Shown here one piece after another: positions 23,309 through 31,956 of a stretch of DNA of 42,744 nt. The position numbers were made by a program, and so were the translations under genes. Under the pieces are notes generated by a model that was given only the letters and a program-made list of their open reading frames with translations, ran no database searches and had not been told where the DNA came from. This stretch comes from Clostridia bacterium (GTDB lineage: Bacteria; Bacillota; Clostridia; Christensenellales; Aristaeellaceae): contig JAFXVJ010000053.1 of the NCBI GenBank assembly GCA_017524615.1, forward strand, positions 1 through 42,744, in the 5' to 3' direction. The number at the start of each line of letters is the position of its first letter. Positions within the stretch are counted from its first letter, which is position 1.

Positions 23309-24493
23309 ATGAAGGAATTTGAATTGAAATACGGCTGCAACCCCAACCAAAAGCCCGCGAAGGTCTACATGAAGGACGGCAGCGACCTGCCCTTTGAAAT
23401 CCTGTCCGGACGCCCCGGCTACATCAATTTTCTGGACGCGCTGAATTCCTGGCAGCTGGTGAAGGAATTGAAGGCGGCGCTGGGCCTGCCTGCCGCCGCG
23501 TCTTTCAAACATGTGTCGCCCACCTGCGCGGCTGTGGGCCTGCCCCTCAGCGACAAGTTGATGAAAGCGTGCTTTGTGGACGATATCCCCGGCGTCAACG
23601 ATTCTCCCTTGGCCTGCGCCTACGCCCGCGCCCGGGGCACCGACCGCATGAGTTCCTTCGGCGATTGGATCGCCCTTTCCGACGTGTGCGACGAAACCAC
23701 CGCCCGCATCATCAAGCGGGAGGTTTCGGACGGCATCATCGCGCCCGGCTACACCGATGAAGCCCTGGAGATCCTCAAATCCAAGCGCAAGGGCAATTAC
23801 AACATCGTGAAAATCGACCCCGCTTACGTGCCAGATCCCATCGAAACCAAGGATGTGTTCGGCGTCACCTTCCAGCAGGGCCGGAACAATTTTGAAATCA
23901 ACGAGGCCCTTCTGCGGAACATCCCCACCGCGAAAAAGGATCTGCCCCCCGAGGCCGTGCGGGACTTGATCATTTCCCTGATCACCCTCAAATACACCCA
24001 GTCCAATTCCGTCTGCTACGCTTACGACGGCCAGGCCATCGGTGTGGGCGCGGGGCAGCAGAGCCGCATCCACTGCACCCGCCTGGCGGGCGACAAGGCC
24101 GATAAGTGGCACCTGCGCCAGAGCGAAAAAGTATTGAATCTGCCCTTCCTGCCCACCCTGGGCCGGGCGGACCGGGACAACGTAATCGACGTGTACCTGT
24201 CCGATCAGGACGAGGACGTGCTGGGCGAGGGCAACTGGCAGAAGTTCTTTACGGAAAGGCCCGCCCCCTTCACCCGCGAGGAAAAGCGCGCCTATCTGGA
24301 CGCCATCACCGGCGTGTCTCTGGGCAGCGACGCTTTCTTCCCCTTCGGCGACAACATCGAGCGCGCCCGCCGCTCCGGCGTCTCCTACGTGGCCCAGCCC
24401 GGCGGCTCCATCCGGGACGACCAGGTGATTGAAACCTGCGACCGCTTCGGCATGGTGATGGCCTTCACGGGCATGCGCCTGTTCCATCATTGA
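23309..24493 (+). CDS. purH: AICAR transformylase, stand-alone PurH formyltransferase domain
   Basis: This 394-residue enzyme formylates AICAR with 10-formyl-tetrahydrofolate. It begins KYGCNPNQKPAKVY, the start of the transformylase domain of PurH, and includes AASFKHVSPTCAAVG (catalytic Lys-His pair), YTQSNSVCYAYDGQAIGVGAGQQSRIHCTRLA and DAFFPFGDNIERA. Normal bacterial PurH has about 510-530 residues with an N-terminal cyclohydrolase domain; that domain is absent here and replaced by the separate PurO gene just upstream. TAAGGAGG precedes the start. Hairpin copy B follows the stop. Confidence 0.92.
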   Translation: MKEFELKYGCNPNQKPAKVYMKDGSDLPFEILSGRPGYINFLDALNSWQLVKELKAALGLPAAASFKHVSPTCAAVGLPLSDKLMKACFVDDIPGVNDSPLACAYARARGTDRMSSFGDWIALSDVCDETTARIIKREVSDGIIAPGYTDEALEILKSKRKGNYNIVKIDPAYVPDPIETKDVFGVTFQQGRNNFEINEALLRNIPTAKKDLPPEAVRDLIISLITLKYTQSNSVCYAYDGQAIGVGAGQQSRIHCTRLAGDKADKWHLRQSEKVLNLPFLPTLGRADRDNVIDVYLSDQDEDVLGEGNWQKFFTERPAPFTREEKRAYLDAITGVSLGSDAFFPFGDNIERARRSGVSYVAQPGGSIRDDQVIETCDRFGMVMAFTGMRLFHH

Positions 24494-24500
24494 TGCTTTT

Positions 24501-24563
24501 CTGAGGGGAACCGCTCTTTGGAAGCGAAAGAGCAGTTTCCCTCAGCCCCTCTTCCGGGAAAGG
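24501..24563 (+). repeat. Intergenic hairpin element, copy B
   Basis: CTGAGGGGAA (24501-24510) pairs with TTTCCCTCAG (24536-24545), and GCTCTTT pairs with AAAGAGC inside. The tail includes CTTCCGGGAAAG. The order of motifs GGGGAA, CGCTCTTTG, AAAGA, TTCC, CCGGGAAAG matches copy A at 9287-9345. It starts 8 nt after the purH stop and may weaken readthrough to the next genes. Confidence 0.65.
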
Positions 24564-24582
24564 CGGATTGAATGAACGGCAT

Positions 24583-25125
24583 ATGAATTGCATTTTGGAA
24601 ACGAAGCGGCTGATCATCCGGAAATTTGCTGCGGATGACGCGCCGCGTCTTTACGAAAACCACCTGGACGCGGAAGTGCAAAGGTGGTTTCCCAATGAAA
24701 GCTACCGGGATGTCGGGGAAGCGCGGGAGGCAGTTCAGTTTTTTGCCGGCTGTGTGGACCGCCGGGAGCTGCCGTATGTGCTGGCGGTCGAATCGAAGGA
24801 AACGGGAGAATTGATTGGCGACGCCGGCCTCAACGAAGTGGAAGGGAAACCGGAAGAGGTCGAAATCGGTTTTATCATTTCTCGGGCATCCAGAGGGAAC
24901 GGGTATGCGGCCGAGGCATTGAAGGCGATCACGGAGTTTGCTTTTTCGGCCCTGGGGGTAAATGTTCTTTACGGCCGCGTCATGCATGGAAACGACGCTT
25001 CCTGCCGGGTGCTTGAAAAGTGCGGGTACGCGTTTGTTCGGGAAGAATGGGGAGCGGAAGACGATCCCTACGGCAAGGGGATGCGGGTGTACCGGAGGGA
25101 AAAGGACGGCCTGCGCTGCCCGTAA
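24583..25125 (+). CDS. GNAT acetyltransferase, RimJ/RimL-like
   Basis: This 180-residue N-acetyltransferase starts CILETKRLIIRKF, as in RimJ/RimL enzymes that acetylate ribosomal protein N-termini or small molecules. The acetyl-CoA site is visible as ISRASRGNGYAAEALKAITEFAF, followed by NDASCRVLEKCGYAFVRE. ATG 24583 gives the usual start but lacks a clear ribosome site; TTG 24568, with AAAGGCGG before it, is an alternative adding five residues. It lies inside the purine cluster with no evident purine role. The target is unknown. Confidence 0.85.
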   Translation: MNCILETKRLIIRKFAADDAPRLYENHLDAEVQRWFPNESYRDVGEAREAVQFFAGCVDRRELPYVLAVESKETGELIGDAGLNEVEGKPEEVEIGFIISRASRGNGYAAEALKAITEFAFSALGVNVLYGRVMHGNDASCRVLEKCGYAFVREEWGAEDDPYGKGMRVYRREKDGLRCP

Positions 25126-25215
25126 CAAGCGATCCGAAGGAGGCTTCTCCCATTCCGTTTTTCGGAAAAGCGGGAATAGTCCTTCAGGATATGGACGGTA
25201 TTCTGTGGAGGCAGT

Positions 25216-25760
25216 ATGAAGGGAATCATTCTCTACACATCCAAATATGGCGCGACCAGGGATATGCCGATTGGCTGGCCGAGGAAACCGGGTTTGACTG
25301 CGTCGAGGTCAAAAAGGCAAAGATCGAAGATGTGAAGCAATATGACGCCGTCCTTCTGGGCGGCGGGGTCTATGCTTCCGGAATCGCCGGCCTTTCTTTC
25401 CTCAGGAAGCATATGGATCAGCTTCAGGGGAAAAAGGTGATCGTTTTCTGTGACGGCATGTCTCCCTATGAAGATGCCGCCATTCGGCTGATCGTTGATC
25501 GCAATATGAAAGATGCTCTGGCCGACGTGCCGTGCTTTTATTGCAGGGGCGCCTGGAATATGGATGCCCTGAGCTTTTTTGATAAGAGTCTTTGCAGAAT
25601 GCTGCGAAAAGCCGTGGCGAAAAAGAAGCCGGAGGATTATGAGCCCTTGGAAAAAGCCCTGATGGAAGCGGGCGACAGCAATTGCGACTGGACCGATAAA
25701 GCCTATCTCGCGCCTGTTCTGGAAGCATTGGCACCGTGCCTGTCCCCAAAGAAACAATGA
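25216..25760 (+). pseudogene. Flavodoxin-domain protein, frameshifted
   Basis: The ATG at 25216, with GGAGG four nt upstream, encodes MKGIILYTSKYGATR, a typical flavodoxin FMN-loop start. The rest of the protein (YADWLAEETGFDCVEV, then DAVLLGGGVYASGIAGLSFL and a C-terminal helix) continues in another frame up to 25760. Adding one base in the GGG at 25259-25261 restores one frame of about 180 residues. Intact relatives (flavodoxin domain, protoporphyrinogen oxidase-like) are cytoplasmic FMN proteins. A real mutation and a homopolymer sequencing error are equally possible. Confidence 0.8.
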
Positions 25761-25775
25761 AATCCCATCCAGGAT

Positions 25776-25801
25776 AAGGCCGCGGGGAATGCGGCTTTAT
25801 T
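25776..25801 (+). terminator. Weak terminator before purD
   Basis: AAGGCCGC (25776-25783) pairs with GCGGCTTT (25791-25798) with one G-T pair, around a 7-nt loop; TTTATTTCC follows. No clear promoter was found in the 50 nt between it and purD. Confidence 0.5.
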
Positions 25802-25852
25802 TCCGGAAAAAACCCTTTCCCTGCAAAATCAACGATACAAGGAGGTTTCTCC

Positions 25853-27124
25853 ATGAACATCCTGGTGGTCGGTTCCGGCGGGCGGGAGCACGCCCTGATC
25901 AAAAGCCTGAAAAAGAATCCGCAGGTGGAAACCATTTACGCCCTGCCCGGCAACGGCGGCATCGCCCGGGACGCCAAGTGCATCCCCATCGGTGCCAAGG
26001 AGATCGGCGAAATCGTGGATTTCGCGGTGCTGAAAAACGTCGATTTCGCCGTGGTCGCCCCGGACGATCCCCTGGCCCTGGGCGCGGTGGATGAATTGGA
26101 GGCCGCCGGCGTGCCCTGCTTCGGGCCCACGAAGGCCGCCGCCCGGATCGAAAGCAGCAAGGTGTTCGCCAAGAAGCTGATGGAAAAGTACGGCATCCCC
26201 ACGGCAAAATGCCGCGTATTCGACAGCGCCGACGCCGCCCGGGAATATGTGAAAACCGCGCCGCTGCCCACCGTCATCAAGGCTGACGGCCTGGCCCTGG
26301 GCAAGGGCGTCATCATCGCGCAGACCCGGGAAGAGGCGGAAAAGGCCATTGCCGACATGATGGAAGCCAAGGTGTTCGGCGACAGCGGCACCCGGGTGGT
26401 CATTGAAGAATTCCTGGAGGGGCCGGAGGTTTCCGTGCTGGCCTTCACCGACGGGAAAACCGTCAAGCCCATGGTTTCTTCGATGGATCACAAGCGCGCC
26501 CTGGACGGCGACCAGGGCCTGAACACCGGCGGCATGGGCACGATTGCCCCCAACCCCTATTACACCCAGGAAGTGGCCGACCGGTGCATGAAGGAAATCT
26601 TCCTGCCCACCGTCCGCGCCATGGCGCAGGAAGGCTGCCCCTTCAAGGGCTGCCTGTATTTCGGCCTGATGGTGACGAAGGACGGGCCCAAGGTGATCGA
26701 ATACAACTGCCGCTTCGGCGACCCGGAGACGCAGGTGGTGCTGCCGCTGCTCAAAAGCGATCTGCTGACGGTCATGATGGCCGTCCGCAATGAAACGATG
26801 GCGGACTGCCCGGTGGAGTTTTCCGATGGCGCCGCCTGCTGCGTGGTGATGGCCAGCAAGGGCTATCCGCAGCATTACGAAAAAGGGTTTCCCATTTCGC
26901 TGATCCCCGACACAGAGGAAATCACCACGTATGTGGCCGGGGCGAAACTGGGGGAGAAAGATGCGCTGATCACAAACGGCGGCCGGGTGCTGGGCATCAC
27001 GGCCACGGCGGCCACGCTGAAGGAAGCCGTGCGGAAAGCCTACGGCGCCGTGGAAAAAACCCATTTTGAAAACGCGTATTACCGCCGGGATATCGGACGG
27101 CGCGCGCTCAGCAAGGAGGCCTGA
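25853..27124 (+). CDS. purD: Phosphoribosylamine-glycine ligase, PurD
   Basis: This 423-residue ATP-grasp enzyme joins glycine to phosphoribosylamine. It begins MNILVVGSGGREHALI, the usual N-terminal motif. The ATP-grasp region includes VIKADGLALGKGVI (about 140-153), and the later CLYFGLMVTKDGPKVIEYNCRFGDPETQVVLP binds metal and substrate. ACAAGGAGG precedes the ATG. It is followed 2 nt later by purL. It may depend on readthrough from the upstream purine genes, or on a promoter not seen. Confidence 0.96.
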   Translation: MNILVVGSGGREHALIKSLKKNPQVETIYALPGNGGIARDAKCIPIGAKEIGEIVDFAVLKNVDFAVVAPDDPLALGAVDELEAAGVPCFGPTKAAARIESSKVFAKKLMEKYGIPTAKCRVFDSADAAREYVKTAPLPTVIKADGLALGKGVIIAQTREEAEKAIADMMEAKVFGDSGTRVVIEEFLEGPEVSVLAFTDGKTVKPMVSSMDHKRALDGDQGLNTGGMGTIAPNPYYTQEVADRCMKEIFLPTVRAMAQEGCPFKGCLYFGLMVTKDGPKVIEYNCRFGDPETQVVLPLLKSDLLTVMMAVRNETMADCPVEFSDGAACCVVMASKGYPQHYEKGFPISLIPDTEEITTYVAGAKLGEKDALITNGGRVLGITATAATLKEAVRKAYGAVEKTHFENAYYRRDIGRRALSKEA

Positions 27125-27126
27125 CC

Positions 27127-30100
27127 ATGGTTTACCGCGTGTATGTGGAAAAAAAGCCCGGATTGGATCATGAGGCGCAGGCGCTGAAATCCGATTTGAC
27201 ATTTCTGCTTGGCATCACGAATCTGGAAAACGTGCGGCTACTGAACCGCTACGACGTGGAAGGCATTGACGAAAGCCTGTTTGAAACCCTGAAAACCACG
27301 GTGTTTGCCGAGCCGCAATTGGACCTTGTGACCGACTGCATGCCCACCGTCCGGGATGCCCGGGTGTTCGCCGTGGAATATCTTCCGGGCCAGTTTGACC
27401 AGCGGGCGGACAGCGCCAGCCAGTGCATCCAATTGATTTCCCGGGGAGAGCGGCCCCTGGTGCACAGCGCCAAGGTCTATCTGCTCAGCGGCCCGCTTGA
27501 GGACGCGGACGTGGAAAGGATCAAGAAATACGTCATCAATCCCGTGGAAAGCCGGGAAGCGTCCCTGGCCCCCTTCGATACGCTGAAAATCGCCTACGAA
27601 CAGCCGCCCATGGTGGAAACAATGACGGGCTTTCTGGACCTGGATGCCCGGGGCCTGGCGGAGTTTGTGAAAAAGTACAGCCTGGCCATGGATCAGGACG
27701 ACCTGAAATTCTGTCAGGATTATTTTGCATCCGAAAAGCGCTGCCCCACCCTGACCGAAATCCGCATGCTGGACACCTACTGGAGCGATCATTGCCGCCA
27801 CACGACCTTCCTGACCCATCTGACGAATGTTTCCTTCGACGATCCCGCGGCGGAAAAGACCTATGCGCGCTATTTGCAGGTCCGGGAAGAGCTGAAGATC
27901 CAAAAGCCCGTCACGCTGATGGATATGGCCACCATCGGGGCAAAATACCTGAAAAAACAGGGGCTGCTGTCCAAGCTGGATGAAAGCGATGAAATCAACG
28001 CCTGCACAGTGAAAATCGATGTGCAGACGGAAAACGGCCCCGAAAAATGGCTGCTGCTGTTCAAAAACGAAACCCACAACCATCCCACGGAAATCGAACC
28101 CTTCGGCGGCGCGGCCACCTGCATCGGCGGCGCCATCCGCGATCCCCTGTCCGGGCGGGCCTATGTATACGCCGCCATGCGCGTCACCGGGGCCGCCGAC
28201 CCCACCGTGCCGCTGCGCGAAACCCTGCCCGGCAAGCTGCCGCAGCGGAAGATCGTCACCACCGCCGCGGCGGGCTATTCCTCCTACGGCAACCAGATCG
28301 GCCTGGCCACGGGCGAGGTGCATGAAATCTATCACCCCGGCTATGCCGCCAAGCGGATGGAGATCGGCGCGGTGATCGCCGCCGCGCCCCAGGAAAACGT
28401 GCGGCGGGAAGCGCCCGCGCCCGGGGACATCGTCATCCTGCTGGGCGGGCGCACGGGCCGCGACGGCTGCGGCGGGGCCACCGGATCCAGCAAGGCCCAC
28501 ACGGTGCAGTCCATCGATACCTGCGGCGCGGAAGTGCAAAAAGGCAACGCGCCGGAGGAACGGAAGCTGCAGCGCCTGTTCCGCAATCCTGCCGCCTCCC
28601 GCCTGATCAAGCGGTGCAACGATTTCGGCGCGGGCGGCGTCAGCGTCGCCATCGGCGAACTGGCGGACGGGCTGATCATCCATCTGGATAAGGTGCCCAA
28701 GAAATACGAGGGCCTGGACGGCACGGAGCTGGCCATTTCAGAATCCCAGGAGCGCATGGCGGTCGTCGTGGCCCCGGAAGACGCGGAGAAATTCATCGCG
28801 CTGGCCGATGCGGAAAACCTGGAAGCCACCATCGTGGCGCGTGTGCAGGCCGATCCCCGCCTGGTCATGACCTGGCGAGACAAAATCATTGTGGATATTT
28901 CCCGGGAATTCCTCAATTCCAACGGCGCGCCCAAGGAAGCCGCGGCCCACGTGGCGCCGCCGGTCTGCGATGACCGCAGGATCTCCGGATCCTTCGCGGA
29001 CTGCATGAAAACAGCGGCGGGGGATCTGAACACCTGCTCCCAGCGGGGCCTTTCCGAGCGTTTTGATTCCACCATCGGCGCGGGCACGGTGCTGATGCCC
29101 TTCGGCGGCAAATACCAGCTGACCCCCACGCAGGCCATGGTGCACAAAATCTCCCGGGAAACGGGGGATACCGACACCGTTTCGTTCATGGCCTGGGGCT
29201 ATGATCCCTACACAACCGCTGCCAGCCCATACCGCGGAGCCTACCTGGCGGTGGCCCAATCCATCGCCAAGTTGACAGCGACCGGCGCTGATCTGAACGA
29301 TGTTTATCTCACCTTCCAGGAGTATTTTGAAAAGCCCCTGGGCCAGCCGGACCGCTGGGGCAAGCCCCTGGCCGCCTTGTTGGGCGCGCTGCAGGCCCAG
29401 TGGGATCTGGGCTGCGCCGCCATCGGCGGCAAGGATTCCATGAGCGGCACCTTCGAGCATCTGGACGTGCCCCCTACCCTGGTGTCCTTCGCCGTCACCA
29501 CCGCAGATATCCATTCCGTGCATTCCCCCGAATTTAAGGGCGCGGGGCACAAAACCGTGCTTCTGGCCCCGGAATACGACAAAAACGGCCTGCCGGATAA
29601 AGAGAGCTTCCGGGCGCTGCTCGCCCGGGTGCATGCCCTGCTTCGCAGCGGCGAAGCGCTTTCCGCCTGGGCCGTCGAATGCGGCGGTGTTTCCGAAGGG
29701 ATCCTGAAAATGGCCTTGGGCAACGGGCTCGGGTTTGCGTTTGGCAGCGGCGTCTCTCTGGAAATGCTCATGCGCAAGCAGTACGGCGCGTTTATTCTGG
29801 AGCTGCAATCAGAGGCGGAGGAGGGCTTCCTCCTGGGCCGCACCACGGAGGACGGCCTGTTCACCCGGAACTCGGAATCCGTTTCCCTGGAAGAGCTTCG
29901 CGCCCTCTATGAAGGCAGGCTGGAAGGCGTATATCCGACCCGGGTATCCGCGCGGCAGGAAATCCCCATGATCAGCGCGGCAGGCAAACCGGTGAGAAAG
30001 CCGAAGGCTGCCGTTGCCGTGCCCCGGGTGCTGATCCCCGTGTTTCCGGGTACCAACTGCGAATATGATTCCATGAAGGCCGTGGAAGCCGCCGGCCTGA

Positions 30101-30816
30101 AGGGCCAGATCCTGGTGCTGAACAACCTGACCGCCCAGGGCGTCAGCGATTCCGTGGAGCGCTTCGCGAAAGCCCTCAAAAACGCCCAGATCGTGTTCAT
30201 CCCCGGCGGTTTCTCCGGCGGCGACGAGCCGGACGGCTCCGGCAAATTCATCACCGCTTTCTTCCGCAGCGCAGCTGTTGCCGACGGTATCCATGATCTG
30301 CTGGATCATCGGGACGGGCTGATGCTGGGCATCTGCAACGGGTTCCAGGCGCTGATCAAGCTGGGCCTGGTGCCTTACGGCCGGATCACTGCGCCCAGTG
30401 AAACCGCGCCGACCCTGACCTACAACACCATTGGCCGCCACCAATCCCGCCTGGTGCGCACCCGGGTGGCGAGCAGCAATTCCCCCTGGCTCATGGAAAC
30501 GAAGGTGGGGGACGTGTACACCGTGCCCATCAGCCACGGCGAGGGCCGGTTCCTGTGCAGCGACGACGTTTTGAGGGATCTGATCGCAAAGGGGCAGGTG
30601 GCCACCCAATATGTGGATCTGAACGGTATGCCCGCCGATGATATCCTGTTTAATCCGAACGGTTCCGTGGCCGCCATTGAAGGCATCCTGTCTCCCGACG
30701 GCCGGGTGCTGGGCAAGATGGGCCACAGCGAACGCGTGGGCGCGGGGCTGTACCGGAATGTTCCCGGAAATTATGATATGGGCCTGTTCCGCAGCGCCGG
30801 AAAATACTTTGGGTAA
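27127..30816 (+). CDS. purL: Phosphoribosylformylglycinamidine synthase, long single-chain PurL
   Basis: This 1229-residue enzyme makes FGAM from FGAR, glutamine and ATP. The N-terminal part replaces PurS. Two AIR-synthase-like domains follow, with TYWSDHCRHTTF (about 217-228), FKNETHNHPTEIEPFGGAATCIGG and, later, AIGGKDSMSGTF. The C-terminal glutamine amidotransferase has nucleophile Cys1070 (LGICNGFQ) and His1200/Glu1202 (GHSERV). Bacillus has three separate genes purS, purQ and purL; none is needed here. It starts 2 nt after purD and ends in a long bidirectional terminator. Confidence 0.96.
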   Translation: MVYRVYVEKKPGLDHEAQALKSDLTFLLGITNLENVRLLNRYDVEGIDESLFETLKTTVFAEPQLDLVTDCMPTVRDARVFAVEYLPGQFDQRADSASQCIQLISRGERPLVHSAKVYLLSGPLEDADVERIKKYVINPVESREASLAPFDTLKIAYEQPPMVETMTGFLDLDARGLAEFVKKYSLAMDQDDLKFCQDYFASEKRCPTLTEIRMLDTYWSDHCRHTTFLTHLTNVSFDDPAAEKTYARYLQVREELKIQKPVTLMDMATIGAKYLKKQGLLSKLDESDEINACTVKIDVQTENGPEKWLLLFKNETHNHPTEIEPFGGAATCIGGAIRDPLSGRAYVYAAMRVTGAADPTVPLRETLPGKLPQRKIVTTAAAGYSSYGNQIGLATGEVHEIYHPGYAAKRMEIGAVIAAAPQENVRREAPAPGDIVILLGGRTGRDGCGGATGSSKAHTVQSIDTCGAEVQKGNAPEERKLQRLFRNPAASRLIKRCNDFGAGGVSVAIGELADGLIIHLDKVPKKYEGLDGTELAISESQERMAVVVAPEDAEKFIALADAENLEATIVARVQADPRLVMTWRDKIIVDISREFLNSNGAPKEAAAHVAPPVCDDRRISGSFADCMKTAAGDLNTCSQRGLSERFDSTIGAGTVLMPFGGKYQLTPTQAMVHKISRETGDTDTVSFMAWGYDPYTTAASPYRGAYLAVAQSIAKLTATGADLNDVYLTFQEYFEKPLGQPDRWGKPLAALLGALQAQWDLGCAAIGGKDSMSGTFEHLDVPPTLVSFAVTTADIHSVHSPEFKGAGHKTVLLAPEYDKNGLPDKESFRALLARVHALLRSGEALSAWAVECGGVSEGILKMALGNGLGFAFGSGVSLEMLMRKQYGAFILELQSEAEEGFLLGRTTEDGLFTRNSESVSLEELRALYEGRLEGVYPTRVSARQEIPMISAAGKPVRKPKAAVAVPRVLIPVFPGTNCEYDSMKAVEAAGLKGQILVLNNLTAQGVSDSVERFAKALKNAQIVFIPGGFSGGDEPDGSGKFITAFFRSAAVADGIHDLLDHRDGLMLGICNGFQALIKLGLVPYGRITAPSETAPTLTYNTIGRHQSRLVRTRVASSNSPWLMETKVGDVYTVPISHGEGRFLCSDDVLRDLIAKGQVATQYVDLNGMPADDILFNPNGSVAAIEGILSPDGRVLGKMGHSERVGAGLYRNVPGNYDMGLFRSAGKYFG

Positions 30817-30837
30817 GGGACCTTTTGAAGCGCACAG

Positions 30838-30902
30838 AAAAACGGAGGGTTCTCCCGGAAAATGAGCAAGCCCATTTTTCCGGGGGAACCCCTCCGTTTT
30901 TT
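30838..30902. terminator. Long bidirectional terminator between purL and the KDG operon
   Basis: A stem of about 25 bp runs from 30838-30862 to 30875-30902 (AAAAACGGAGG against CCTCCGTTTTTT, then GGTTCTCCCGG against CCGGGGGAACC with one G-T pair). T runs occur on both strands, so it can end purL from the left and the kinase transcript from the right. Confidence 0.9.
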
Positions 30903-30912
30903 CTCGGATTGA

Positions 30913-31950
30913 TTATCGCTGCACGCGGCCGGAGCCGGAGCCTTTCATCAGGCTCTCGACCTCGCTGACGCTCATGCGGTTGTAGTCGCCGGGAATGGTA
31001 TGCTTGAGGCAGGAGGCCGCCACGGCGAATTCCAGCGCCTGCTTTTCATCGCCATAGACGTTCAGGCCGTAGATCAATCCGCCGCCGAAGCTGTCGCCGC
31101 CGCCCACGCGGTCCACGATATCGGTGATCCTGTACTTGCGGGACACGAAGAAATCCTTGCCGTTGTACAGGCAGGCGCTCCAGTCATTGTGGTTGGCGCT
31201 CTTGCTTTCCCGCAGGGTGATGGCCACGCGCCTGATATTGGGATAAGTATCCATGGCCAGCCTGGCGATGGCCTTGTAGCTGTCCAGGTTCAGTTCGCCT
31301 CCCTCCACGCTGCCGGCGGATTCAGCCTTGAGCAGCAGCGCCTTCTGGAAGTCCTCCTCGTTGGCGATGACGGTGTCCACATACCGCACCAGCTCCCGCA
31401 TCACCTGATCGGCGGTTTTGCCGTACTTCCACAGGTTCTTGCGGTAGTTGAGGTCGCAGCTCACATGCAGCCCCAGCTTCTTGGCGGCCTTCACAGCGGC
31501 CAGGGAAAGATCCGCCGCGCCCTGGGAAATGGCGGGAGTGATGCCGGTGATGTGGAACCAGGTGGCGCCATCAAACACTTTTTCCCAGTCGATATCCGCC
31601 GGGGTGGCCTCTGCGATGGCGCTGCCCGCCCGGTCGTAAATCACTTTGCTGGGGCGCTGCACCGCGCCGGTCTCCAGATAATAGATGCCCATGCGGCCGG
31701 GCTTATACACGATATGGCTCACGTCCACCCCAAATCCCCGCAGTTCCCGCACGCAGGCCCTGCCGATGTCATTGTCGGGCAGCACGGTGACAAACGCAGT
31801 GTCCAGCCCATAATTGGCCAGGGACACGCTGACGTTGGCCTCGCCGCCGCCGAAGGTGGCTTCCAGAACGGGAGACTGCATCAGCCGCTCATAACCGGGG
31901 CTCTTCAGACGCAGCATGATTTCTCCGAAGGTTACGACTTTCACTGCCAT
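30913..31950 (-). CDS. kdgK: 2-keto-3-deoxygluconate kinase (PfkB family)
   Basis: This 345-residue sugar kinase would phosphorylate 2-keto-3-deoxygluconate to KDPG. PfkB features are FGGGEANVSVSLANYG (about 33-48) and DRVGGGDSFGGGLIYGL near 285, with the catalytic Asp in GGGD. It follows the KDPG aldolase gene by 6 nt in one operon; that pairing is the main reason for choosing KDG kinase over other PfkB sugars. The two enzymes finish the breakdown of galacturonate and glucuronate, for example from pectin. No upstream hexuronate genes are in the window. Confidence 0.9.
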   Translation of the reverse strand: MAVKVVTFGEIMLRLKSPGYERLMQSPVLEATFGGGEANVSVSLANYGLDTAFVTVLPDNDIGRACVRELRGFGVDVSHIVYKPGRMGIYYLETGAVQRPSKVIYDRAGSAIAEATPADIDWEKVFDGATWFHITGITPAISQGAADLSLAAVKAAKKLGLHVSCDLNYRKNLWKYGKTADQVMRELVRYVDTVIANEEDFQKALLLKAESAGSVEGGELNLDSYKAIARLAMDTYPNIRRVAITLRESKSANHNDWSACLYNGKDFFVSRKYRITDIVDRVGGGDSFGGGLIYGLNVYGDEKQALEFAVAASCLKHTIPGDYNRMSVSEVESLMKGSGSGRVQR

Positions 31951-31956
31951 TTTTTC

